The notes: a model not told the origin generated them from the sequence alone. Counted from the first letter of the stretch, positions 14,399 through 21,919 are shown. The stretch is 64,000 nt of DNA from an uncultured Lachnospiraceae bacterium (GCA_903789615.1 CAIFEV010000004.1:1-64000); one strand, 5' to 3'. Made by a program: numbers and translations.

Positions 14399-15685
14399 TC
14401 ATCCTTTCAGCTTTGCTCTCCCGCGGGAAATGACCGTGTAACACATGTACCGGACGGCATCCATCGCATGGTCTGCCTTCTTGACTGGCCGGTCTTCCCC
14501 GTTTGCCGCTGCCTTTTCGTCCCACACATACGAGCCGAACTCCTGAATCGTGTTCGTGCAGGTATCCGCAAAAAGAATCCGGTCATGATTGAGCAGGGTT
14601 CCCACGGTGCGGATCCCGTCCAGGACGTCGTTACTTCCTTTCATAACCTGCACACTCCTTTTTCTCAGCTCGGCAATAAAAGAAGCGGCCGCCGGGTCAA
14701 CGATCATCGCTCTGATCTTCGTCCCGTCCAGCCACTTCAGCAGGTCATCGGCATATTCCGAATCCGTCTTCTGCTTTCCCTTATCCCGCCCGGAATAGTA
14801 ATATTCCCGGATGCAGTACCATCTTCCATCCATTCCTTTGTTCCAGAGCAGGAACACGGTTGCGTTCTGGGTTCCGTAGTCGCAGGAAACGAACCGGTTC
14901 TTCTGGTTGTCAATCAGTTTCGGCGCGATGTCCGCGATCGGCTTCACATGACGGTCTTCGTCGAACATGTCATAGATCATGCCCTCCGCCATGCACCAGA
15001 GCCCCAGAATATAGCGCTTATAGAACACGCCGGTATACAGGTGCTCGTATCGGTCCTTGATCGTCTCCGTTAAGGACAGGTTGTCATCCAGTGTGAAATG
15101 CAGGTGGATCAGCTTCTTCTCCTGTGCCTTGTCAAGCCATTCCTTCTTGAACCAGTGGTACGGCCCGTCCGGGTTGCAGTTGAACCACCACTTTGACCCG
15201 TCCACGGAGCAGCGGGATGTCGCCTGGTTGACAAAGGACTCCGGCATCAGGGCAACCTCGTCCAGGAAGACGCCTGCCAGCGTGATACCCTGTATCAGGT
15301 CCTGCGAACTCTCATCCTTCCCGCCGAAGATGTAAAAGGAATTGCTCCGGCTTCCCCGGCTGATGATGATCAGACTGTCCGTCCGGTGATACTCATAGCG
15401 GTATCCTCTGCCTTTCAAGGTTCTCCAGAGACTGGACATGACATTCCGGCGGAAGGATCCAATTGTCTTCCCGCACATCGCGAAATTCTCGCCGTCAAAG
15501 TTCTCCATCGCCCACATCACGAAGGACAGGGACATGCACAGCGTCTTTCCGGACCGGATTGCGCCGTCTGCGATGATCCCGTTGGCATCATGCACGGGGC
15601 TCTTTCGGTTCCACCAGGTGAAGATCTGACGCTGCTTTTTGGAAAACGGGTCGAAACGGAAACGGCTGCCATTAAATGTCTTCAT
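14399..15685 (-). CDS. Phage terminase large subunit
   Basis: A 428-residue packaging motor. The ATPase half has a Walker A of the form GAIRSGKT, a Walker B VFLDEVALMP and the coupling region FNCNPDGPYHW. The nuclease half shows the RNase H-like acidic residues in CDYGTQNATV, VDPAAASF and DHAMDAVRY. It resembles PBSX/SPP1-type TerL. Start at the ATG 15685 inside the TerS 3' end (14-nt overlap); an ATG four codons earlier is also possible. The sequence is uninterrupted, so this protein could still be made although most of the prophage is gone. Confidence 0.92.
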   Translation of the reverse strand: MKTFNGSRFRFDPFSKKQRQIFTWWNRKSPVHDANGIIADGAIRSGKTLCMSLSFVMWAMENFDGENFAMCGKTIGSFRRNVMSSLWRTLKGRGYRYEYHRTDSLIIISRGSRSNSFYIFGGKDESSQDLIQGITLAGVFLDEVALMPESFVNQATSRCSVDGSKWWFNCNPDGPYHWFKKEWLDKAQEKKLIHLHFTLDDNLSLTETIKDRYEHLYTGVFYKRYILGLWCMAEGMIYDMFDEDRHVKPIADIAPKLIDNQKNRFVSCDYGTQNATVFLLWNKGMDGRWYCIREYYYSGRDKGKQKTDSEYADDLLKWLDGTKIRAMIVDPAAASFIAELRKRSVQVMKGSNDVLDGIRTVGTLLNHDRILFADTCTNTIQEFGSYVWDEKAAANGEDRPVKKADHAMDAVRYMCYTVISRGRAKLKG

Positions 15686-16148
15686 TCGTCCAGTCATCTT
15701 CGGCAGCGGCCTCCAGCGCTTCTATAAACCCGTCATCGCCGGAGTCATCCTCTCCGTCTTCATCCATGTGCTTCCGGCGGAACTCCTCTTCCTGCATCCG
15801 CAGCCGTTTCGCATCCCTCTTATCGGCCTTGTCTGCCCGCTTCTCCTCCCCGGTCTCGCCGATCAGCTCCATGAGAAGACGGGCATATCCCGGAGCGCCC
15901 TGAATTGCCCCGGCAATGATGCTGGCGGTCACGGCATCATAATTTGTGCGGCCGTCTTCCATCCCGACGCTCTGCATCATCTTCTTGACCTTCGGGTTGA
16001 CCACGGAACACTCTAAAGCTTCCTGAAGGCGTTCCTTCATAGCCTTCTTGCGGCGGCGGGATTTGCCGGATGCGATACCGCCTTTTGTCCCCTTTTCTCT
16101 CGCTTCGCTCTCGGTTCGTACTGGTTTTAAGTTATCCTCATTCGCCAT
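15672..16148 (-). CDS. Phage terminase small subunit
   Basis: A 158-residue protein directly upstream of TerL. The N-terminal half contains EKGTKGGIASGKSRRRKK and ALECSVVNPKVKKMM, a pattern common in small terminases of Firmicute prophages; the C-terminal half is charged and ends in an acidic stretch (MDEDGEDDSGDDG). It would recognise the packaging site and load TerL. Assignment rests as much on position as on sequence. Confidence 0.75.
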   Translation of the reverse strand: MANEDNLKPVRTESEAREKGTKGGIASGKSRRRKKAMKERLQEALECSVVNPKVKKMMQSVGMEDGRTNYDAVTASIIAGAIQGAPGYARLLMELIGETGEEKRADKADKRDAKRLRMQEEEFRRKHMDEDGEDDSGDDGFIEALEAAAEDDWTNEDI

Positions 16149-16220
16149 TCACCTCACCAACTCTGGCTTATTTTTTATCAGGCATATAAAAAGGGCGGCC
16201 GGTTTCCCGGTCACCCTCTC

Positions 16221-16421
16221 TTACTGTTCCTTGTGCTCGCTGATGAACTGCTCCATCAGCTTTGTTATTGCCGCCGCCTGACTGATTCCCGCCCTTTCAC
16301 AGGCACTTGCGAATCTGTCGGCCACGTCGCCTTTCAGCTTGAACCCTTTGACTTTGTACCCTGCCTTCTTCTGGTACTTCTCTGACGCCCTCGTCTGGCT
16401 GTTTGGATTTCCTCTCGGCAT
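16221..16421 (-). CDS. Ribbon-helix-helix-like small DNA-binding protein
   Basis: A 66-residue basic protein with KVKGFKLKGDVADRFASACE and AGISQAAAITKLMEQFI, the strand-helix-helix spacing of CopG/Arc-type repressors. ATG at 16421 overlaps the stop of the preceding membrane-protein gene (TAATG), so the two are translated together. It may regulate the small-gene cluster whose promoter carries a dyad at 16752-16766 (inference). Confidence 0.6.
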   Translation of the reverse strand: MPRGNPNSQTRASEKYQKKAGYKVKGFKLKGDVADRFASACERAGISQAAAITKLMEQFISEHKEQ

Positions 16422-16573
16422 TATTTACGCTTGCGGACTGCTACAGCAATCTGCAGGCAAATGTCGATAACAGCCAGCGCAAGGATGAGAACATCAAACC
16501 CTGTCAGGTGCCTGAAGTCAATTACCTTGCAGACAATCAAGGCGATCAGAATTGTTGTGACTGTGCTCAGCAT
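16421..16573 (-). CDS. 50-residue protein with two membrane segments
   Basis: Starts MLSTVTTILIALIVCKVIDF, followed by a short loop with RHL and a second hydrophobic stretch (VLILALAVIDICLQIAVAV), then RKRK. Two transmembrane helices with a basic end are typical of small holin-like or toxin-like peptides, but I do not recognise a family. Upstream in-frame start GTG (16618) has its GGAG directly abutting, so ATG 16573 is preferred, although its ribosome binding site is weak (AAAAG). Coupled by TAATG to the ribbon-helix-helix gene. Confidence 0.5.
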   Translation of the reverse strand: MLSTVTTILIALIVCKVIDFRHLTGFDVLILALAVIDICLQIAVAVRKRK

Positions 16574-16588
16574 TTTCTTTTGCAGATA

Positions 16589-16597
16589 TGGTATAAT
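16589..16597 (+). promoter_or_regulatory. Extended -10 promoter candidate, antisense to the 26-residue peptide gene
   Basis: TG-G-TATAAT (TG at 16589-16590, TATAAT 16592-16597) on the plus strand. A transcript would begin near 16604 with the hairpin CGGAGG-N6-CCTCCG (16606-16623) and run through the complement of the peptide gene at 16638-16718. There is no recognisable -35. Confidence 0.4.
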
Positions 16598-16637
16598 CAA
16601 GGCACCGGAGGCTTTCACCTCCGATGCGGCACTCAGG

Positions 16638-16718
16638 TTAATCGCTCAAGTCTTTTAAGGCTTTCATGATTTGCAGGATCAAGGCGATTACTGTGAGTGC
16701 TTTTATCATGTCATCCAT
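16638..16718 (-). CDS. 26-residue hydrophobic peptide (possible type I toxin-like)
   Basis: ATG at 16718, TAA at 16638-16640, preceded by GGAAAGGAGG 6-7 nt upstream, one of the strongest ribosome binding sites in the window. The product starts MDDMIKALTVIALILQIMKA and ends KDLSD: an amphipathic or transmembrane helix with charged ends. It has its own sigma-A promoter (16749-16777) and is opposed by a candidate antisense promoter at 16589-16597. These are the attributes of type I toxin genes and of small holin-like peptides. No sequence family is recognised. Confidence 0.55.
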   Translation of the reverse strand: MDDMIKALTVIALILQIMKALKDLSD

Positions 16719-16748
16719 ATCCGTACCTCCTTTCCCTTTGATGATTAT

Positions 16749-16777
16749 ATCTTAACATAGTGTTAACCATATGTCAA
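16749..16777 (-). promoter_or_regulatory. Strong promoter with dyad operator ahead of the 26-residue peptide gene
   Basis: Minus-strand TTGACA (16772-16777), 17-nt spacer, TAAGAT (16749-16754). A perfect dyad TTAACA-TAG-TGTTAA (16752-16766) covers the -10 and spacer, the expected position for a repressor site. Confidence 0.7.
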
Positions 16778-16850
16778 CACTTTTTTCGTGAAAAGAGGAT
16801 TTTTTTATTTTTAATATCGCGTTTACGCCCTTTGGGGCGCGGCGCGGCCG

Positions 16851-17021
16851 TCAGGTTTCCGCTTTATAGACGTCCCCACGAGACAGACTCGCGTCCATAA
16901 ATGTCGATAACATCATTCTTGCAAAAAAATTCATATAAGTCTTCATCTGCTGAGACGTTTCATAATGGATTTGGTTCTCCCATTTCTGAATTTTGCCAGT
17001 AGCAGTGAATCCAAAATCCTT
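16851..17021 (-). pseudogene. Coding remnant, family unknown
   Basis: 57 codons in the same frame as, and directly behind, the stop of the remnant at 17022-17245. The reading (KDFGFTATGKIQKWENQ, TYMNFFARMMLSTFMDAS) is protein-like but has no start. Probably the tail of a decayed mobile-element gene. Confidence 0.3.
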
Positions 17022-17245
17022 CTATTCCTTTAACAAATTGTCTTCATATATATGATCATATATTTTCTGCACTTTTCTCCCTATATAGTTATAATCCTCA
17101 TATTTAGGTGGCGCAAATCCATTTCTTTCGATAAATCTCTCTAACTGACGCGTAACATCGCATCAACATCACTGCCATCCAAAAGGCTTATGGCATCTGG
17201 AATATATTCACATATATAATTTCTATCCTCATATGAAATAATCAT
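17022..17245 (-). pseudogene. Frameshifted small gene of mobile-element type
   Basis: ATG at 17245 with GGGGG 7 nt upstream reads MIISYEDRNYICEYIPDAIS and LLDGSDVDAML, then meets a TAG; a one-base shift continues with QLERFIERNGFAPPKYEDYN and YIGRKVQKIYDHIYEDNLL to TAG 17022-17024. Joined, it would be a ~74-residue protein of a kind often found in conjugative elements and prophages. Its start overlaps the stop of another small remnant (ATGA). Confidence 0.5.
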
Positions 17246-17382
17246 TCTTTCGCCCCCTCTTGCTTGGCATCATCCATACTGCCGTCTTCTTTTCCATTTC
17301 TCAGATAATAGATTATTTTCCCCTGCGTAATAACGGCATCGCAAAAGTGCAGCCTTTTTGCTGCCCCCTTTGCAATCCCAGG
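17242..17382 (-). pseudogene. 3' end of a small gene abutting the tmRNA terminator
   Basis: Frame reading RLHFCDAVITQGKIIYYL then RNGKEDGSMDDAKQEGAKE, with TGA overlapping the ATG of the next remnant. Upstream the frame runs into the tmRNA terminator, so the true 5' part is absent. It marks the right boundary of the accessory region. Confidence 0.3.
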
Positions 17383-17383
17383 A

Positions 17384-17430
17384 CAAAAACATCCCGGAAA
17401 TCCGCCTGTCTGCAGGATTTCCGGGATGTT
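17384..17430 (-). terminator. tmRNA terminator
   Basis: A perfect 16-bp stem (17388-17403 with 17415-17430; minus-strand arm AACATCCCGGAAATCC) followed by TTTTT on the minus strand, 8 nt behind the mature tmRNA 3' end. Confidence 0.9.
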
Positions 17431-17438
17431 CGGGATTA

Positions 17439-17842
17439 TGGAGTAGACGGGAGTCGAACCCGTGTCCAAAGATCTGTCCCCTGTTCTTCTACCGATCATA
17501 GTTCATCGTTTCCGGCCTTGCGGCCATTTCCCTTTCGGGCGCGGCGGGTGAACACAACACGCAGGAAAGGTAGCTTCATGCAGCTCTCGCTGTTGACCGA
17601 GTACCGGGGCAAAGCTTACCCGGCATCGTGCCCTGTATAATGAGATCCGTGACCCGGCGTACAGGTGCACCGGACGGACCCGCTTCCCGCAGGAAGCGAA
17701 TTTGTCTTACTGACTGACCAGGTCAGGCAGTAAGAGCGACTCTGTTGTTATCAGCGTCTAGTTTAAGTTGCGGTCCTGACGCAGATCGCCTTCGGATCGG
17801 CTTCACCAGCTTCGAAATCCCTGTCGAAACCTTTACTACCCC
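17439..17842 (-). ncRNA. ssrA: tmRNA (tag peptide ADNNRVALTA)
   Basis: Transfer-messenger RNA, which together with SmpB rescues stalled ribosomes and tags the nascent chain for proteolysis. The 5' end GGGGTAG (17842-17836) pairs with CTACTCC (17446-17440), and discriminator A is at 17439. The T arm is ACGGGTTCGACTCCCGT, and 5' GGTTTCGACAGGG is the conserved tRNA-like-domain start. The resume codon is GCT (17755-17753, after TAGAC) and the tag reads ADNNRVALTA, stop TGA at 17725-17723. The CCA end is not encoded (ATAA follows). Length, 404 nt, is above the common ~350-360. smpB is next door. Confidence 0.95.
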
Positions 17843-17851
17843 GTACAGGAC

Positions 17852-17880
17852 ATTAAAACACAAATGCCGGCACTTCGCAA
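17852..17880 (-). promoter_or_regulatory. tmRNA promoter
   Basis: Minus-strand TTGCGA (17875-17880), 17-nt spacer, TTTAAT (17852-17857), 10 nt before the mature 5' end; it lies between the smpB stop and ssrA. Confidence 0.55.
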
Positions 17881-17884
17881 GTCA

Positions 17885-18355
17885 TCATTTCACGCGCATG
17901 CGGAATTCCCGTTCAATGGCTCTCTGCTGATCCCGTTTGGCGATGGAATCTCTCTTGTCATAATTCTTCTTGCCCTTGCCGAGGCCGATCTGCACTTTGA
18001 CGCGGCCGCGCGTCAGATGGACATTGAGCGGAACGATCGTGTAACCGGACCGGGATGCGGCGGCCTCGAGTTTGTTGATCTGATCCCTGTGCAGCAGAAG
18101 CCTTCTCACCCGCAGGGGATCCCGGTTGAAAATATTGCCCTTTTCATACGGCGTCACATTCATGCCGATGATGTACACCTGCCGGTTTTCAATCCGGATA
18201 TACGATTCCTTGATGGAAACCTTGCCCTGACGGATTGATTTCACTTCCGTCCCTGCCAGCTCGATGCCTGCCTCCAGTTGTTCTTCTATAAAATAGTCAA
18301 AAAAGGCTTTCTTGTTATTTGCCAGAATTTTTTCGCCTGTTTCTCTTCCTGCCAT
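17885..18355 (-). CDS. smpB: SsrA-binding protein SmpB
   Basis: A 156-residue partner of tmRNA that delivers it to the ribosomal A site. The family pattern is complete: NKKAFFDYFIEEQLEAGIEL, GTEVKSIRQGKVSIKESYI, INGMNVTPYE-like segment (IIGMNVTPYEKGN), RVRRLLLHRDQI and the C-terminal tail KKNYDKRDSIAKRDQQRAI. Its start lies 41 nt inside the end of rnr, so the two are translated from one message; ssrA follows 42 bp behind. Confidence 0.97.
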   Translation of the reverse strand: MAGRETGEKILANNKKAFFDYFIEEQLEAGIELAGTEVKSIRQGKVSIKESYIRIENRQVYIIGMNVTPYEKGNIFNRDPLRVRRLLLHRDQINKLEAAASRSGYTIVPLNVHLTRGRVKVQIGLGKGKKNYDKRDSIAKRDQQRAIEREFRMRVK

Positions 18356-20627
18356 GCCGTTTTACCTGAAATTCGTGTTTCTGCGTTTCCTTTGACGCCG
18401 GGCTGCCGCTGCCATTCCCGTGTCTTTCTTTGTGCTTTGTGTGTTTGCCGCCGGACCGGCTGACTTGGCGTATACTCTCAGATTTCGTCCGTTTTACCGG
18501 TGCCTCATCCCCGGCCATCTCAAAGTCGATGTTGCGTGTGACCGGGTCCGCGGCTACGACGCGGATCTGTACCTTCTGTCCGAATGTGAACTGTCTCTGT
18601 CCGTCCGAACGCCGCATGCAGTAGTGTGCCTCATCGTAGATGTAGTACCCATGCAGAGACGAAACACTCACCATACCTTCCACGCAGTTTGCAAGGCGCA
18701 CATAGATGCCCCAGCTTGTTATGCCGGAAACGGTTCCGTCGTATTCCCCGCCGATGTGTTCCTGCATATACTCGCACATCTTCAGCTGGTCACCCTCGCG
18801 CTCCAGCTCATCCGCACGCCGCTCGCACGCCGATGTCTTCGCGCCGATATCTCCCAGAATCGAACTGTAGTGCTCTTTTCTGGCATCATCCAATGTCCCG
18901 TCTAGACTCTCCGTTATAATCCGGTGAATCTGAAGGTCCGGATATCGCCGGATCGGAGATGTGAAATGGCAGTAATACCGGCTCGCAAGGCCGAAATGGC
19001 CCTGACAGGCCGGGCCGTAATCCGCCCGCTGCATGGAACGCAGAACAAGTGTATGTATCATCTCCTGCGCATCGGAGCCTTCCGTCTGAGCAAGAAGTCT
19101 CTGGATCTGCATGGGGCTTATGTCTTCCGGATCCCCCTGCAGTGTGAATCCAAACGCAGCCGTGACACGCTTCAGCTCCTGGATCTTTTCGGCATCCGGT
19201 TTTCCGTGACGCCTGTAGAGGAATGGAATCTTTTTGCAAAAGAAATCCTCTGCAACCGTCTCATTGGCAGCGAGCATGAATTCCTCAATCATCTGGGTCG
19301 CATCGGTGCGCTTCCGCAGCAGTATGTCCTTTGGCTGTCCGTTTTTCTTCAGCACGATTTCGGCTTCCGGAAAATCAAAGTCGATCATGCCGCGTTTCCT
19401 GCGCCGTTCAAAAAGCTTGTGAGCCAGGCGGTGCATATCCTCCAGCATCGGGACCACATCCGCATAGGTTTCTCTGGTTTTCGCATCGCCGTCAAAAATT
19501 TTCTGAACATCGCCGTATATCATGCGGTGGGCCGTGCGGATGACCGATTTGCAGATTCTGTAAGACAGGCGGTTTCCGTCGGCGTCAAAATCCATCATAC
19601 AGGAAAGTGTCAGCCGGTTGCGCTTTTCATTCAGGGAACAGATCCCGTTGGAAAGCTGTACCGGGAGCATCGGAATGACACGGTCCGGCAGGTAGCAGCT
19701 CGTCCCGCGGTTTATCGCCTCTCTGTCAAGTGCCGATCCCTCCGGCACATAATGGGACACATCCGCAATATGTACCCCCAGATGATAGACGCCGTCTTCC
19801 ATGGTGAGCGACACGGCATCATCAAAATCCCGGGTGTGCGGGCCGTCGACAGTCACTGTGAGAAGTTCCCGGAAATCATCACGGCCTTTCATATCACGGG
19901 GATATACGCGTTTTGGAAGAGCTTTTGCCTGAGCGAGCACTTCTTCCGGGAAATCGGACGGGATATCGTATGCCATGACCAGACTGGTGATATCTGCTCC
20001 CGGTGTATTCTGTGAGCCGATGATTTCTTTTATCTGCCCCTTTGCACATCCGTCGGAAGCTCCGTAATCCGTTATGAAAGCGAGCACTTTGTCTCCGTCT
20101 TTTGCTCCGTTTTCGGCGTCTTCCGGGATGGAGATTTCCAGCGGAATCGATGTGTTGTCCGGAACAACACAGGCGGCCTGGCTGCGTTTCTCAAAGGTTC
20201 CGGCTATCCGGGAAACGCCGTGGCCGGAGATGGTCGTTATCTCTCCTTCTTTTCGTCTTCCGGCGGAAGCAGGGGACGTGATCCTCCCCTGTACGGTGTC
20301 CAGATGAAAGGCTCCGCCCGTAGCATTCCTCGGAATAAAGATATCCCCGCTTCCGTCATCCGGCCGGACAAAGCCGAAACCGCGCCGGTTGGCAAGAAAT
20401 GTGCCCGTAAAGTCCCTCTTCTCGCGTTTGGAGTATCGTCCCCGGGAAAAACAAATACTGCCGTCGCTGATCAGAGACTCAAGAGCCTCGGAAAGCCGTC
20501 CTTCTTCAGATTTCGGAATCCCGAGAAGCGCTGCGATCTCGCGTTTGCGCATCGGTGTATAGGACTTGTCTTTCGTGATGAGATCCGAAAGAATTTTCTT
20601 TCTCTTCTTTAAATCTGACCTGCTCAT
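18315..20627 (-). CDS. rnr: Ribonuclease R
   Basis: A 770-residue 3'-to-5' exoribonuclease that degrades structured RNA and acts with tmRNA-SmpB on non-stop messages. Order of domains: N-terminal helix-turn-helix-like region (to ~70), cold-shock OB folds, the RNB catalytic core with DGPHTRDFDDAVSL holding the metal-binding Asp residues and GTSCYLPDRVIPMLP, a C-terminal S1 domain (EYDGTVSGITSWGIYVRL) and a Lys/Arg-rich tail. ATG 20627 gives the family N terminus; AAGGAG is 13 nt away, so the start is not certain. A terminator hairpin ends just before its ribosome binding site. Confidence 0.95.
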   Translation of the reverse strand: MSRSDLKKRKKILSDLITKDKSYTPMRKREIAALLGIPKSEEGRLSEALESLISDGSICFSRGRYSKREKRDFTGTFLANRRGFGFVRPDDGSGDIFIPRNATGGAFHLDTVQGRITSPASAGRRKEGEITTISGHGVSRIAGTFEKRSQAACVVPDNTSIPLEISIPEDAENGAKDGDKVLAFITDYGASDGCAKGQIKEIIGSQNTPGADITSLVMAYDIPSDFPEEVLAQAKALPKRVYPRDMKGRDDFRELLTVTVDGPHTRDFDDAVSLTMEDGVYHLGVHIADVSHYVPEGSALDREAINRGTSCYLPDRVIPMLPVQLSNGICSLNEKRNRLTLSCMMDFDADGNRLSYRICKSVIRTAHRMIYGDVQKIFDGDAKTRETYADVVPMLEDMHRLAHKLFERRRKRGMIDFDFPEAEIVLKKNGQPKDILLRKRTDATQMIEEFMLAANETVAEDFFCKKIPFLYRRHGKPDAEKIQELKRVTAAFGFTLQGDPEDISPMQIQRLLAQTEGSDAQEMIHTLVLRSMQRADYGPACQGHFGLASRYYCHFTSPIRRYPDLQIHRIITESLDGTLDDARKEHYSSILGDIGAKTSACERRADELEREGDQLKMCEYMQEHIGGEYDGTVSGITSWGIYVRLANCVEGMVSVSSLHGYYIYDEAHYCMRRSDGQRQFTFGQKVQIRVVAADPVTRNIDFEMAGDEAPVKRTKSESIRQVSRSGGKHTKHKERHGNGSGSPASKETQKHEFQVKRHGRKRNRRKNSGK

Positions 20628-20647
20628 TTTCTTCCGGCATCTCCTTT

Positions 20648-20684
20648 TAAAAAAATACCCTCCATGCCGGGCGGCGATGGAGGG
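20648..20684 (-). terminator. Terminator between secG and rnr
   Basis: On the minus strand CCCTCCAT, an 11-nt loop, ATGGAGGG, then TATTTTTTT. The run of T ends about 4 nt before the AAGGAG of rnr, so rnr can only be read by passing this structure or from a promoter not seen here. Confidence 0.8.
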
Positions 20685-20700
20685 ATAACAAAACAATACA

Positions 20701-20958
20701 TCAGAAATTCATATCGAGGACAAGCCCGAGAACCATGAAAACAATCGTTCCGATTGTCGTGAGTCTCACGAGATTTCCTTCCAGTGTCCTGCCCTTGATC
20801 CGGCCCCAGTAGGATTCGCCTGCTCCGGCGATAACACCGGAAAGCCCCGGCTCTTTGCTCTCCTGCATCAGGATCATGATTGTCAGCGCGATGGCGTCGA
20901 CGATAAACAGAGCCATGCAGATAAATCTGCAGATATCAGCGATGCTGTAACCAAACAT
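20701..20958 (-). CDS. secG: Preprotein translocase subunit SecG
   Basis: An 85-residue inner-membrane subunit of SecYEG. Two hydrophobic helices (about 8-32 and 63-83) flank the conserved segment MILMQESKEPGLSG...GAGESYWGR. GGAGG lies 11 nt before the ATG at 20958. Position between tpiA and rnr is the usual Firmicute order. Confidence 0.92.
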   Translation of the reverse strand: MFGYSIADICRFICMALFIVDAIALTIMILMQESKEPGLSGVIAGAGESYWGRIKGRTLEGNLVRLTTIGTIVFMVLGLVLDMNF

Positions 20959-21120
20959 TGTAATCTTCGCCTCCAGATAATCGTACCTGATAAATTATAT
21001 AGAATCCGGCGGCGGGAATCAAGTCTTTTATCGCGGGCTCCGGGATTCCAGAGATTTCAGCACATTTTGAATCTACGGACAAAAGCCATCCGCTTCTGTC
21101 TGCTGCCGCACATAATAATA

Positions 21121-21156
21121 TCACCCGCCGGAGGATACTTTCATTCCGGCGGGTGA
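21121..21156 (-). terminator. Strong stem-loop between tpiA and secG
   Basis: TCACCCGCCGGA (21121-21132) pairs perfectly with TCCGGCGGGTGA (21145-21156). On the minus strand it is followed by TATTATTATG rather than a T run, so it may be a weak terminator or an mRNA-stabilising 3' structure of the tpiA message. Confidence 0.55.
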
Positions 21157-21169
21157 ATAGAGAAGAAAA

Positions 21170-21919
21170 TTACCTGTTGTAATTCACGATCTTTGCGAAA
21201 TCCGGTTTCAGGCTGGCGCCGCCCACAAGACCGCCGTCAATATCCGGCTGCGCGAAGAGTTCTGCTGCGTTGTCCGGCTTCACGGAGCCGCCGTACTGGA
21301 TGCGTACGGTCTCAGCGGTGGTTTTATCGTACAGCTCTGCGATATACGTGCGGATGGCACCGCATACTTCCTCAGCCTGTGCGGTCGTCGCAACCTTACC
21401 GGTTCCGATTGCCCAGATCGGCTCATAGGCGATGATCATGGACTGCACCTGACTGGCGGTTACGCCGTTTAAGGCAGCCTTGATCTGGCCCCTGATCCAG
21501 CTGAGGGTGATGCCCTCCTCACGCTGCTCAAGTGTCTCGCCGCAGCAGAGGATTGGTGTGATGCCATGTTCGAAAGCCTTGAGGACCTTTTTGTTGATGC
21601 ACTCGTCATCTTCCTTGAAGTACTGTCTCCTCTCGGAATGGCCGATAATGACATACTTCACGCCGGCATCCGTGAGCATCTCCGGGGAGATCTCACCCGT
21701 GTAGGCGCCCTTCTCCTCGTAGTACATGTTCTCGGCACCAAGACCTACCGCACTGCCCTTGATGACTTCAGCCACGACAGGAATGTCGATAGCCGGAACA
21801 CAGTAGATAACATCCACATCCGGATTCTTAACGCCGTCTGCAAGGGTGGCCACGAGAGCCTTTGCCTGCGTCGGCGTCATGTTCATCTTCCAGTTACCTG
21901 CAATTACTTTTCTGCGCAT
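21170..21919 (-). CDS. tpiA: Triosephosphate isomerase
   Basis: A 249-residue glycolytic enzyme interconverting dihydroxyacetone phosphate and glyceraldehyde 3-phosphate. Active-site residues are all visible: GNWKMN (Lys13), IGHSERR (His electrophile), [11 protein letters not shown] (general base Glu) and the phosphate loop GGSVKPDN / GLVGGASL. Third gene of the gap-pgk-tpiA block; the gap to pgk (49 bp) holds a GGCGGC/GCCGCC hairpin without a T run. Confidence 0.98.
   Translation of the reverse strand: MRRKVIAGNWKMNMTPTQAKALVATLADGVKNPDVDVIYCVPAIDIPVVAEVIKGSAVGLGAENMYYEEKGAYTGEISPEMLTDAGVKYVIIGHSERRQYFKEDDECINKKVLKAFEHGITPILCCGETLEQREEGITLSWIRGQIKAALNGVTASQVQSMIIAYEPIWAIGTGKVATTAQAEEVCGAIRTYIAELYDKTTAETVRIQYGGSVKPDNAAELFAQPDIDGGLVGGASLKPDFAKIVNYNR

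Noticed and set aside
16606-16623. Hairpin CGGAGG-N6-CCTCCG as an intrinsic terminator for the 26-residue peptide gene
   Set aside because: Neither strand has a T run behind it.
17439-17470. Duplicate of the ssrA 3' end as an attachment site
   Set aside because: I looked for GGGTTCGACTCCCGT-like sequence at the left side of the accessory region (5.5-10.5 kb) on both strands and found none.
17242-17499. 85-codon minus-strand gene reaching into ssrA
   Set aside because: Its only start codon lies inside the mature tmRNA and the middle of the frame is the tmRNA terminator; only the 3' part may be a gene remnant.
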